Assembly: GCF_006714895.1 (NCBI RefSeq)
Contig: NZ_VFME01000001.1
Span: 930,001-994,000 of the forward strand
Origin: Gramella sp. Hel_I_59
GTDB taxonomy: Bacteria; Bacteroidota; Bacteroidia; Flavobacteriales; Flavobacteriaceae
DNA: 64,000 nt
Reading direction: 5' to 3'
Below are positions 52,716-60,482 of the stretch, in pieces (within the stretch, counting starts at the first letter, position 1; each line of letters starts with the position of its first letter). The notes beneath the pieces are model-generated. The model ran no database searches and was not told the DNA's origin. It saw only the letters and a list, made by a program, of their open reading frames with translations. Made by a program: the position numbers and the translations under genes.

Positions 52716-53127
52716 AGTTCATATTCATTATTCCTGATTCTATTTGTTTTACTTCCTGGATATGTATGTGACTTTCTCCAAGTGGAAAGGTCCAGGTAAT
52801 GTTGTCTCCCTTTGCGTATCCAAAAAGCGCAAGTCCCATGGGAGCCAGAACAGAGATCCTGTTCTTACGCAAATCACCTTTGTCTGGAGTCACGATCTGG
52901 TAGGTTCTTTCTACTGAGTATGCAGTTTTAATACTTACAAACGAATTCAGTCGAATCACATCTGCAGGCATCGTAGCATTGCTTACCACCTTTGCACTTT
53001 TGAGCTCTTCATTCAATTTATGGATCGATGCTTTGTAGGAGGTGTCTTTGTAGTATTTAGCCAGCGACATGATTTGTTTTAGAAAATCATATTCCTTCTT
53101 CTCAATTATTAATTCTCCGTATTTCAT
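52684..53127 (-). CDS. GreA/GreB/Rnk-type RNA polymerase-binding factor
   Basis: The 147-residue protein has an N-terminal helical part (KKEYDFLKQIMSLAKYYK, residues 9-50) and the C-terminal FKBP-like Gre domain (RLNSFVSIKTAYSVERTYQIVTPDKGDLRKNRISVLAPMGLALFGYAKGDNITW). The coiled coil is short and lacks a clear acidic DxxDE tip, so transcript-cleavage activity is doubtful. A Rnk-like role that binds RNA polymerase is more likely. It lies 26 bp after gdhA and overlaps the next gene. Confidence 0.87.
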   Translation of the reverse strand: MKYGELIIEKKEYDFLKQIMSLAKYYKDTSYKASIHKLNEELKSAKVVSNATMPADVIRLNSFVSIKTAYSVERTYQIVTPDKGDLRKNRISVLAPMGLALFGYAKGDNITWTFPLGESHIHIQEVKQIESGIMNMNYDKQHSGTPQ

Positions 53128-53153
53128 TTCTTACTTATTTATTTGCAGTCCTA

Positions 53154-54434
53154 TTAAGGAAAAATCCCTCTTTGTTTGTAGGCCGTTTCTACTCTGGAAA
53201 TAGCCAGGATAAATGCCGCTGTTCTCCAGTCCACCTCACGCTTATTTACTTCATTATGGATCTTATGAAAGTTTTCGGTTAATTTCTTCTGGATCTTGGC
53301 CATCACCTCATCCAGCTGCCATAACTCTCCGTTTCTATTCTGAAGCCATTCAAAATAACTTCCAATTACACCACCAGAGTTGCAGAAAATATCAGGAATG
53401 ATCTTCACTGCATTTTGAAGCAGAATTTGTTCACCCTCTTTATCTGTAGGTCCGTTGGCTCCTTCAGCAACGATCGAAGCTTTGATTTTAAAGGCATTTT
53501 CAGCAGTGATCTGGTTCCCTAGAGCTGCAGGAATGACGATGTCGCAATCCAGTCCGAAGAATTCATCAGCATCTATTTCCGTAGCGCCATCGAATTCTTT
53601 TATAGATCCTTTTCTGGGTTCACAATGCTGAGCCAAAGCTTCAGTATCTATCCCATTTTCGCTGTATACTGTCGCGTGCGCATCCTGAACAGCTATTAGC
53701 TTTGCGCCATCCTGAGATAAAAAGTGGGATGCCCAGTAGCCTACATTTCCAAAGCCCTGTACGATGAATCTTTTATCTTTTAGTTCCTGCTGTTCGGTTT
53801 CCAGCAATAACTTAATGGAAAGATACACCCCAAACCCGGTTGCACGATCACGACCTTCCAGACCTCCTGCTCCTACGGGTTTGCCAGTTACCACATGCTG
53901 ATTATGTGAACGTTCTGATGATGAGATGGTAGACATATAGGTGTCTACGATCCAGGCCATGGTCTGCGGATTGGTATTTACATCTGGCGCAGGGATGTCA
54001 TGTTCCGGTCCAATGTTTTCGCCCAAAGCATAGGTGAATCTACGGGTAATGCGTTCCAGCTCTGAATCGGAATAATTTCGAGGATCTATCTGAATACCTC
54101 CTTTTGCGCCACCGAATGGTAGTCCGGCGAGGGAAGTTTTCCAGGTCATCCACATCGCAAGTGCCTTGGCAGCATCAATATCTACCGTATCGTGGTATCG
54201 AAGTCCGCCTTTGTAAGGTCCTAATGCATTATTATGTTGAACACGGTATCCGGTAAAAACCTCCACTTTGCCATTGTCCATTTTAACTGGAAAATGAACA
54301 ATGATCTCATTATTGGTAATACCCAGGATCTTTCTGATATTTGGGTTCAAATCTATCATATCTGCCGTATTGTTGAACTGGTTCATTACGGTCTCGTACA
54401 TAGATTGTTTAATCACTTTTTTAGTGTTTATCAT
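53154..54434 (-). CDS. gdhA: Glu/Leu/Phe/Val dehydrogenase (glutamate dehydrogenase)
   Basis: The 426-residue enzyme interconverts glutamate with 2-oxoglutarate and ammonium. The substrate region is VQHNNALGPYKGGLRYH near 65, with the catalytic Lys in LPFGGAKGGI near 110. The Rossmann motif is VQGFGNVGYWASHFL near 225. Its place two genes below a sigma-54 activator and kinase suggests control by nitrogen or carbon state, though this is inferred. Six bases separate its start from the preceding small Cys-rich gene. Confidence 0.95.
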   Translation of the reverse strand: MINTKKVIKQSMYETVMNQFNNTADMIDLNPNIRKILGITNNEIIVHFPVKMDNGKVEVFTGYRVQHNNALGPYKGGLRYHDTVDIDAAKALAMWMTWKTSLAGLPFGGAKGGIQIDPRNYSDSELERITRRFTYALGENIGPEHDIPAPDVNTNPQTMAWIVDTYMSTISSSERSHNQHVVTGKPVGAGGLEGRDRATGFGVYLSIKLLLETEQQELKDKRFIVQGFGNVGYWASHFLSQDGAKLIAVQDAHATVYSENGIDTEALAQHCEPRKGSIKEFDGATEIDADEFFGLDCDIVIPAALGNQITAENAFKIKASIVAEGANGPTDKEGEQILLQNAVKIIPDIFCNSGGVIGSYFEWLQNRNGELWQLDEVMAKIQKKLTENFHKIHNEVNKREVDWRTAAFILAISRVETAYKQRGIFP

Positions 54435-54440
54435 TTTGTA

Positions 54441-54602
54441 TTATTGAAAGTGTTCACAATGGAATTTTCTGTCCTCTTTCCAGGTACAGGTTCTGCGATT
54501 GTCGCAGTTGAAGCATAAGCCTTTGAGCATTTCCTGGGTGATACCTTCAGGATGCTCCCTATTTGGAATAGTGACTTTAGCTATTTCCTTAATCAAATTC
54601 AT
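54441..54602 (-). CDS. Small Cys-rich protein (zinc-ribbon-like), 53 residues
   Basis: The frame from ATG 54602 to TAA 54441 reads MNLIKEIAKVTIPNREHPEG and ends with CFNCDNRRTCTWKEDRKFHCEHF. Four Cys and two His arranged C-x2-C-x5-C-x10-C suggest a metal-binding knuckle. It is too short for the usual gene-length cut-off, but it abuts gdhA (6 nt) and the spacing of Cys looks selected. It would be the first gene of the gdhA-gre operon. No family name can be given. Confidence 0.65.
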   Translation of the reverse strand: MNLIKEIAKVTIPNREHPEGITQEMLKGLCFNCDNRRTCTWKEDRKFHCEHFQ

Positions 54603-54644
54603 TCGGTCATAGATTTAATTTTTTCTGATTACAGAAAGTCAAAA

Positions 54645-54660
54645 CCTATGCCCGTGCTAA
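54645..54660 (-). promoter_or_regulatory. Weak candidate sigma-54 promoter upstream of the Cys-rich/gdhA operon
   Basis: On the minus strand TTAGCACGGGCATAGG has the GCACG core and spacing of the -24/-12 pattern, but it lacks the exact GG and GC. It lies about 40 nt before the first gene and just downstream of the sigma-54 activator gene. Confidence 0.3.
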
Positions 54661-54791
54661 GAATTTTTCACAAATTATAATTTATGCTACTGATATCCAG
54701 TAACTTATATAATAAAAGAATATTTATGACTCTATTTAAATCGAGGAGAAACGCCCCAGCTGGGAAGAAACGTACCGGTACTATTTGATCG

Positions 54792-56114
54792 TTAGTTTAG
54801 CTTTTTTCGAAGTGTTTTACGATCTATTTGGAGAATTTCGGCTGCTTTGGTTTTATTATTATCCACACTGGCCATTATTTTAAGAATATGTTCCATTTCC
54901 ACTTCCTTCAAAGATTTTGAAGTAGAATTATGGTCTGGGACTGGGTATTTGAGATGATCTGGAAGTTGTTCTAAATCGATACAGTCTTCGCTCATAATAA
55001 TTGCTCTCTGAACCACATTTTCCAGTTCACGCACATTTCCAGGCCAGTTATATCTTTCCAGTATTTCCAGGGCTTTTGGAGTGAACTCTATTCGTGGTCT
55101 GGCATATTCTGAAGCATATTTTCGAAGAAAATTCTTAGCGAGTAGCGCGATATCACTCTTATGGTCCCGAAGTGGAGGGGTTTCGATATTCACAACATTT
55201 AACCTGTAATAGAGATCTTCTCTAAAACTTCCTTTTTCAACCATCTGTAGGAGGTCACTATTTGTTGCAGCGACTATGCGGAGTTCTATTTTTTTAGCTT
55301 TCTGTTCTCCAATTCTCCGAACTTCTTTCTCCTGAAGTACTCTCAATAATCGTGTTTGAACAGTTAATGGAGCAGTGCCAATTTCATCCAGGAAGATTGT
55401 ACCACCGGCAGCAGCCTGGAAAAAACCGGGTCGATCCTCATTGGCTCCTGTAAATGCTCCTTTCTTATAACCAAAAAGTTCGGCTTCCAGAAGTTCTCCC
55501 GGGATAGCTCCGCAGTTAACGGCGATAAAAGGGTTTGCAGCAAAGGAACCTTTATAGTGAATAGCTCGTGCAACAAGTTCTTTACCCGTCCCGCTTTCGC
55601 CCTGAATTAATACGGTGGCGCGGTTATTCTTAACCCGTTCTATAAGATCAATAAGTTGTTCGATCTTTTCTGAATTACCTACAATTCCGGCATAAGCGGT
55701 TGCTTTGTTAGTGGACGGAATTGTAACTTCAGAATTCTGGGACTTTTTAGGAAGTGATTTTTCTACAGATTGTTTTAATTCTTCCGCAGTAAATGGCTTT
55801 ACGATATAATCCAGTGCACCAGATCTCATGGCATTCAATGCGCCGTCCATGGAAGGGTATCCGGTGATGACCAGTTTCGGAACTTTTGGAAAATGTTCTT
55901 CTACATATTTTATGAGTTCCATTCCACCAATACCAGGCATTTGCAGATCGGTAATTAGAAGATCCACAGCATTGAACTTTAGAATATCGATCGCTTCCTT
56001 TACTGAAGCCGCCTTGTAAGAGTGAAAGTGTTGCTCCTGAAGTTGACGTTGTACTAATTCAAGCATGTCATAATCATCATCAACTATAAGAATATTAGCC
56101 TTTTTTAGCAGCAT
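54792..56114 (-). CDS. NtrC-family sigma-54-dependent response regulator
   Basis: The 440-residue protein has a receiver domain at 5-120 (ILIVDDDYDMLEL; phosphoacceptor Asp in LLITDLQMPG near residue 56; Lys in YIVKPF near 107). Its AAA core has Walker A GESGTGKE near 172, the sigma-54 contact loop GAFTGA near 222, and FLDEIG. A Fis-type HTH closes the protein (KTKAAEILQIDRKTLRKKL). All motifs needed to remodel sigma-54 polymerase are present. It lies 3 nt after the histidine kinase gene. Its targets probably include the neighbouring gdhA operon. Confidence 0.95.
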   Translation of the reverse strand: MLLKKANILIVDDDYDMLELVQRQLQEQHFHSYKAASVKEAIDILKFNAVDLLITDLQMPGIGGMELIKYVEEHFPKVPKLVITGYPSMDGALNAMRSGALDYIVKPFTAEELKQSVEKSLPKKSQNSEVTIPSTNKATAYAGIVGNSEKIEQLIDLIERVKNNRATVLIQGESGTGKELVARAIHYKGSFAANPFIAVNCGAIPGELLEAELFGYKKGAFTGANEDRPGFFQAAAGGTIFLDEIGTAPLTVQTRLLRVLQEKEVRRIGEQKAKKIELRIVAATNSDLLQMVEKGSFREDLYYRLNVVNIETPPLRDHKSDIALLAKNFLRKYASEYARPRIEFTPKALEILERYNWPGNVRELENVVQRAIIMSEDCIDLEQLPDHLKYPVPDHNSTSKSLKEVEMEHILKIMASVDNNKTKAAEILQIDRKTLRKKLN

Positions 56115-56117
56115 AAC

Positions 56118-57215
56118 TTACATTTTTAGAGGTAGCTTAATTTGAAAAACAGTTCCTGTAGGTTTATTATCAAAATTAATGATTTCTCCGCGATGACTTT
56201 TAATAATTCCATGAACTACACTAAGTCCTAACCCGGAACCTTCTCCTACAGGTTTTGTAGTAAAAAATGGTTCGTAGATCCTGGCATTTAGATCGGCTGG
56301 AATACCAGGGCCCTGGTCTTCAATTCCCAATAAAAAATGGGAATCCGTGCTGGTTACTTGAATAGAGATGAGGCTTTTTTTAGGGGAAGCGTAAATAGCA
56401 TTTATAAGCAGATTAAAAAGTACCTGGGTAAACTGAATCGTATCAATTTGAGCTTCCAGATCGGGATTGTCAATTTTAAATTTATGACTAACCTCTGCTT
56501 TGTAAAAATTTTGAGATAGTAATTTTAATGCCTGGTCAATGATTGGTTTGATCTGAACGAACTCCTGATGCTGCGGCATTTCACAGGCAAAGAACATTAA
56601 TTTTTTTACAATTTCGCGAGAATAAATAGCTGCTTTAATGATCTTGCCTGTATCTTTTCCGGTTTGGTTTTCCTGAGTTTTTGATTTGATCAATTCAGCA
56701 AAACCCAGAATATTTCCAAGAGGTGTATTTAGTTCATGGGCAATCCCCGCAGTTATTTCTCCTAAAATGGAAAGTCGGTCATTTCGCTCTGCACTTCTTT
56801 TTAAAAGTTCTTCTTTTCTGGTGATTTCTCTGCGTTCAAAAAATTCACTAATCTCGATCGATATCTTGTTTAAAAGTTTTTGTTCCTCTTCCAGAAAGTA
56901 TGCGTTCTTCAGCTTTGCAGTATCATAATAGACTTTTATCGAACCATTACTTTCCTTGAAAAAAGTGATATGGCTTTCCTGGACAATAGAATTTTCTGGA
57001 ATATCTGAAGTTGAAATCTGAAGCTCATCTACTTTTAACTCAACGATCGCATGGTCAGGATAAAACCAGGCTTTTTTGGTTATCTCACAAATTTCTTCCA
57101 TCGTGTTTTCAACTGAATCTGAATGTTTACGAATCGCGGAGGAAACCTCGTAAAGGCAGGACAGTTCCTTGATACGTTCTTCGAGTTTTTTAGATAAGGA
57201 AATTTCTTTCGGCAT
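56118..57215 (-). CDS. Soluble sensor histidine kinase
   Basis: The 365-residue protein has no membrane segment. The N-terminal half (residues 10-135) has a GAF-like pattern (ELSCLYEVSSAIRKHSDSVENTMEEICEITKKAWFYP). The H-box GEITAGIAHELNTPLGN is near 155-170, and the ATPase end shows NLLINAIYA (N box), GIEDQGPGIPADL (G1) and GEGSGLGLSVVHGI (G2). It must sense a cytoplasmic signal. It pairs with the NtrC-type regulator 3 nt downstream. The NtrB-like architecture fits a nitrogen or redox input. Confidence 0.94.
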   Translation of the reverse strand: MPKEISLSKKLEERIKELSCLYEVSSAIRKHSDSVENTMEEICEITKKAWFYPDHAIVELKVDELQISTSDIPENSIVQESHITFFKESNGSIKVYYDTAKLKNAYFLEEEQKLLNKISIEISEFFERREITRKEELLKRSAERNDRLSILGEITAGIAHELNTPLGNILGFAELIKSKTQENQTGKDTGKIIKAAIYSREIVKKLMFFACEMPQHQEFVQIKPIIDQALKLLSQNFYKAEVSHKFKIDNPDLEAQIDTIQFTQVLFNLLINAIYASPKKSLISIQVTSTDSHFLLGIEDQGPGIPADLNARIYEPFFTTKPVGEGSGLGLSVVHGIIKSHRGEIINFDNKPTGTVFQIKLPLKM

Positions 57216-57769
57216 TTATATAGGTTTTCGAACTGAATAATAAATAGCGAAATTTCGAAATTGCATTTTATTGACCGTTATTATTTTTTTTTCAGAATAA
57301 TAGAATGTACTGCAGCTGTATATTATAAAGATCGAATTTCGTGCTATAATATAATTATTTTAATCGTAGGAGTAGTTGTATAGGGTCTGACCACCAAATT
57401 TTCCTAAAAGCGATACATTTTTTCTTAAGTTTTAGATTGACAAATACTTCAAATTTTATTTCGAGCAAAATTTAGTGTAACCATTATTTCAGTTTTTGGC
57501 ATTTCTGTAATTCATATCTAAATATCCTCATTGGAAGCGTTAATATGCAAAAATAGCATCCTTTTAATTAGCTAAATACTTCAGAAAATTGATGTAAAAC
57601 TGAGACTTATAACTTTAGAAATTTCAGAAGAAATTCATCGATACACTACCGAGCGCGATGAGTGATTTATCGAAGGGTACGGGAAACCGTAAGGTTAGTT
57701 GAAAACATCTTCTTTATTTTGAATTTCCTAGAAATTTATAAAAGTTAATTATCAACTAAATCCAAATTA
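57216..57769. other. AT-rich intergenic region, divergent promoters
   Basis: These 554 bases separate the histidine kinase and a lipoprotein gene. They are AT-rich and hold short palindromic words, but I see no coding frame, tRNA or strong promoter box. Confidence 0.35.
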
Positions 57770-58126
57770 ATGAAGAAATTATTACTTAGAATCTCATTTA
57801 TTATGTGCATTACCGTTTTGTTCTCAAGTTGTGCAGCGGGTCTTACGGGCTACATGAATAATTCAGCAGCATTGAGTGCAAATAATTACACTTATGTAAA
57901 AAGAGATTTGCAAGGCATGTCCCAGGCCACTTACGTGCTGGGTATCGGAGGAATGAACAGAGAAGCCATTGTCGATGAGGCAAAACAACAAATGCTCGAA
58001 AATTTCACTTTACAGGATGGTCAGACTTTGGCGAATACTACTGTCAATTTTAAATATTCCAACTTCTTAGGGATTGTTGCCACAACGAAGTGTTATGTCA
58101 CTGCAGATATTGTGGAATTTAAATAA
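57770..58126 (+). CDS. Small lipoprotein, DUF6567-like
   Basis: The 118-residue product has a lipoprotein signal with LFSSC (Cys near residue 21) followed by AAGLTGYMNNSAALSANNYTYVKRDLQG. The rest alternates strands and helices and ends in TTKCYVTADIVEF. Similar small lipoproteins, often found in pairs, are known in Flavobacteria and have no function assigned. It is followed by a terminator and another small lipoprotein gene. Confidence 0.72.
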   Translation: MKKLLLRISFIMCITVLFSSCAAGLTGYMNNSAALSANNYTYVKRDLQGMSQATYVLGIGGMNREAIVDEAKQQMLENFTLQDGQTLANTTVNFKYSNFLGIVATTKCYVTADIVEFK

Positions 58127-58142
58127 AATAAATTCAATTTTT

Positions 58143-58177
58143 AAAACGGATTAAACTAAATATTTGATCCGTTTTTT
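58143..58177 (+). terminator. Terminator after the DUF6567-like lipoprotein
   Basis: AAAACGGAT (58143-58151) and ATCCGTTTT (58167-58175) form a 9-bp stem with a 15-nt AT-rich loop and a T run. Confidence 0.75.
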
Positions 58178-58190
58178 TATACCTATTCAA

Positions 58191-58544
58191 ATGAGATGCA
58201 AAAATCTGATTGTATATAACCTAATAGTAGTCTTTTTGTTTTCAAGTTGTGCCAGCACTACATTGATTGATTCTTCTCCTTCAAATGCAAAAATTTATAT
58301 CAACGGTGAAAATGTTGGAACTACACCTTATAAACATCGAGATACAAAGATAGTAGGTAGCACGAATCAAGTAAGAATTGAAAAACAAGGCTTTCAAACC
58401 TATAACACAACATTTTCAAAAAACGAAGAAATAGCAGTTGGTCCTTTAATTGGGGGATTGTTTGTCCTGGTTCCTTACTTATGGATAATGAAATACAAAA
58501 AAGCGAGGGTTTATGATTTGAGACCTGTGAGTAAGCGGAAGTGA
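58191..58544 (+). CDS. PEGA-domain lipoprotein
   Basis: From ATG 58191 (MRCKNLIVYNLIVVFLFSSCAS) the product is 117 residues with a lipobox FSSC. A PEGA domain follows near 25-70 (SSPSNAKIYINGENVGTTPYKHRDTKIVG), a beta-sandwich linked to surface polysaccharide or S-layer proteins. A hydrophobic segment comes near 85-100 (VGPLIGGLFVLVPYLW), and the tail is basic. The lipid anchor plus a C-terminal membrane helix with a basic end is unusual. No partner gene is obvious. Confidence 0.75.
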   Translation: MRCKNLIVYNLIVVFLFSSCASTTLIDSSPSNAKIYINGENVGTTPYKHRDTKIVGSTNQVRIEKQGFQTYNTTFSKNEEIAVGPLIGGLFVLVPYLWIMKYKKARVYDLRPVSKRK

Positions 58545-58993
58545 TACGGCGAGATAGCTTATGATAGAGAAGCATGGAGAATCAAATTTCAGTAATAACA
58601 GTAGTTACTCATACAAGTTTGAACTGTTGAAAACAATATATCGCTAGTGAATCAAGATATCATAGATCAGCAGACTCGATATAGTATCTCAATTTAGAAT
58701 TAGTGTGCAAAAAAAATCCTGCTTGATAAAATTCGGAAGGATTTCTTTGATACAAATCGCAATGCGATTGTGAGTGATTGTCGAACTTGTTTTGTCTTGT
58801 TTTTACCTAACCGTTATGTTTGCTTGTTAAGAGTCTGATTTGTTGAAAGACTTAAACTTTTTATCCTTTGATTATATAGTAAGCGATACGTAATCCTGTC
58901 ACTTTAAGTTATCACCGGATCTGTAAATGATGATCCAAATCAAAAAAGGATTCATTAGTATACTTTTCTTATTATTTTCAGGAAAATTTAATT
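58545..58993. other. Intergenic region with a weak hairpin
   Basis: These 449 bases have no convincing gene. AAATCCT (58714-58720) and AGGATTT (58738-58744) can form a terminator-like hairpin. A 43-codon frame from 58927 overlaps the next gene out of phase, but its signal-like start may be chance. Confidence 0.35.
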
Positions 58994-59566
58994 ATGAGAA
59001 CTTTTTTGATTCTAATTTTCTGTGCATTTGGCTCGATGGTCTATTCGCAAAATCGTTGTAAAGTTAGAGCAGATATTTCATACACTAGTTCGGAAAAAGA
59101 GTATAAAATCGAACTTGACAGAAGGCAAAATGTCTCTAGTTTAATCATATATAAGCTCTCTTCGGAAAGAAAAAGCTATAGTCTGCGTGATCAAAAAAGA
59201 GTAGATGAATTACGTGGAAAGTGGAAAACTGCTGAGGAGCATAGAGAACTCGAAGAAATAAGAAATAGATATAAAATTTTTGATAAGGATTCTATATTAA
59301 TCTCCAACAATAGTAAAACATTCAAATATTCTGACTCCCTATTATTTCACAGTGAAAAATTTCTGAAGGAAAAATTAAATCAACCAGTATATACCGATGC
59401 TATGTATGTAGAGATCTATGAAAATGGATTTCAAAAGTATAATGTCTATAATCCTCAGACAGATATTTATTCAATTTTTTATTACTTTATTCAATCGGCA
59501 TTACAAGAATACTGGAAGAAAGTTTCAAGCCCTATCTTAACAAAAGACTATACCTCTATTCATTAG
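58994..59566 (+). CDS. Secreted protein of unknown function
   Basis: The 190-residue product begins MRTFLILIFCAFGSMVYSQ, a signal peptide with cleavage after SQ. The mature part is rich in Lys, Glu and Tyr, with helix-forming stretches (DELRGKWKTAEEHRELEEIRNRYKIF) and a final aromatic segment (FYYFIQSALQEYWKK). No family is recognised. It has only one Cys after cleavage, near the N-terminus, and no membrane anchor. It is bounded by non-coding stretches, so it may be accessory. Confidence 0.62.
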   Translation: MRTFLILIFCAFGSMVYSQNRCKVRADISYTSSEKEYKIELDRRQNVSSLIIYKLSSERKSYSLRDQKRVDELRGKWKTAEEHRELEEIRNRYKIFDKDSILISNNSKTFKYSDSLLFHSEKFLKEKLNQPVYTDAMYVEIYENGFQKYNVYNPQTDIYSIFYYFIQSALQEYWKKVSSPILTKDYTSIH

Positions 59567-59590
59567 TCACCTATTTTGTCACCTGCAAAT

Positions 59591-59621
59591 AAAAAACCCC
59601 GTAATCATTGATGATTCGGGG
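59591..59621 (-). terminator. Terminator on the minus strand downstream of ssrA
   Basis: CCCCG-AATCAT and ATGATT-CGGGG pair with one bulged T. On the minus strand the stem is followed by T6. It lies 170 nt past ssrA and a first ssrA terminator. Confidence 0.7.
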
Positions 59622-59628
59622 CTATAGA

Positions 59629-59802
59629 GTGGAGTCGGAGTGGCTGGCTTCGCCTCAACCTTGTTCTCCCCATCCGGTAAATGCATCTGGCTGTCCTTTC
59701 AGTCCAGGTGTTTTGAAACAAAAAGATCTGCTCAGGTAAGTACCTGGCAGATCTTTTAAATTTTAATCCGCAGCCCGGCTGCGTTTAATTGTGGAGTCGG
59801 AG
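59629..59802. repeat. Partial duplication of the ssrA 3' end (GTGGAGTCGGAG)
   Basis: The 12-mer GTGGAGTCGGAG, which covers the acceptor end of ssrA at 59791-59802, is repeated at 59629-59640. The 150 bp between hold the ssrA terminator and a minus-strand frame with no start. This fits an old att site or element remnant. Confidence 0.5.
59721..59757 (-). terminator. ssrA terminator
   Basis: AAAAGATCTGC and GCAGATCTTTT form an 11-bp outer stem, with AGGTA/TACCT inside. It lies 35 nt after the tmRNA 3' end. Confidence 0.85.
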
Positions 59803-60189
59803 GGGTTCGAACCCTCGTCCAAACAAGCAATTCAGATGCTTTCTACACGTTTAGTTTTCACTTGATTGTCGATGCAAAGCCGGCCGAAAACCACCAACTT
59901 TACACGTATTCTCGATTAAGTTTCAGAAACTCATCAAGACCCTGAGCTTCCTATATTTACTTTATCGGTGCCTCTGTTGTGGATGCCGTAAATCAAGGCC
60001 TCCACGAGACATCTCGGCTCCCTGCCTTGCAGGGACTAAGTATAACCTACTGTAATTCGGTTACGCAGCCAAGGCGTAGTTATTCTCGCCGTTTGAAAAA
60101 GTGTGAAACATGAGATTTAAGAGCTATATCCCCGGCGCTCTACGTGCTTACAACTCAATTAGACTCGCTGTCAAAACCAAGTCGACCCC
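59792..60189 (-). ncRNA. ssrA: Transfer-messenger RNA
   Basis: The minus strand from 60189 begins GGGGTCGACTTGGTTTTGAC and ends with T-arm GAGGG-TTCGAAC-CCCTC and acceptor CGACTCC-A. GGGGTCG pairs with CGACTCC with one G-U. The tag frame at 60090-60061 reads GENNYALAA then TAA, the type known in Bacteroidota. The molecule rescues stalled ribosomes and marks the peptide for degradation. The terminal CCA is not fully encoded (ACAA follows), so it must be added after transcription. The length is about 398 nt. Confidence 0.96.
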
Positions 60190-60219
60190 ATAAAATAATG
60201 AACATTTTCTTTGTAATCT

Positions 60220-60350
60220 TCTGGGCGTTCCGCTCCTCCCTTCGTCCCTTCGACAAGCTCAGGGCTCAGGACGTCGCGGCGGGCTATTCGCTTCAATCTT
60301 TTTGCTCATACTTCACAAAAAGGATTTCCGCTGCTATCCCTAACGCAACT
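60220..60350. repeat. Repeat-like intergenic element upstream of ssrA
   Basis: CCCTTCGACAAGCTCAGGG (60247-60265), and later CTTCAATCTTTTTGCTC with CAAAAAGGATTTCCGCTGC, resemble dispersed palindromic repeats often found between flavobacterial genes. The second part forms an imperfect hairpin (AATCTTTTTG/CAAAAAGGATT). The copy number cannot be tested in one window. Confidence 0.5.
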
Positions 60351-60441
60351 ACTATTTATTTCAAATAATAGTACTCAGAATCTCAAAGAATAACCGATCT
60401 CTAAAAGAGTTCGGGCCTGCAAAGATACTCATTTTAATTTA

Positions 60442-60449
60442 TATCTTTG
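60442..60449 (+). promoter_or_regulatory. Candidate -7 box TATCTTTG before the saccharopine dehydrogenase-like gene
   Basis: The sequence is an exact TAnnTTTG match 33 nt before the ATG. A -33 TTG was not found. Confidence 0.4.
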
Positions 60450-60482
60450 AGACACATCAAATTCTACAAAAGCTATACCATA

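Noticed and set aside
57490..57520. Possible sigma-54 promoter (TTTTTGGCATTTCTG)
   Set aside because: The -24 GG is present, but the -12 GC is missing at the right spacing.
58927..59058. 43-codon frame with signal-like start overlapping the 58994 gene
   Set aside because: It is out of frame with a more plausible signal peptide of the 58994 gene. No evidence for a frameshift.
60144..60368. Frame across the ssrA 5' end and repeat
   Set aside because: It runs antisense through tmRNA and the repeat-like element. Non-coding.
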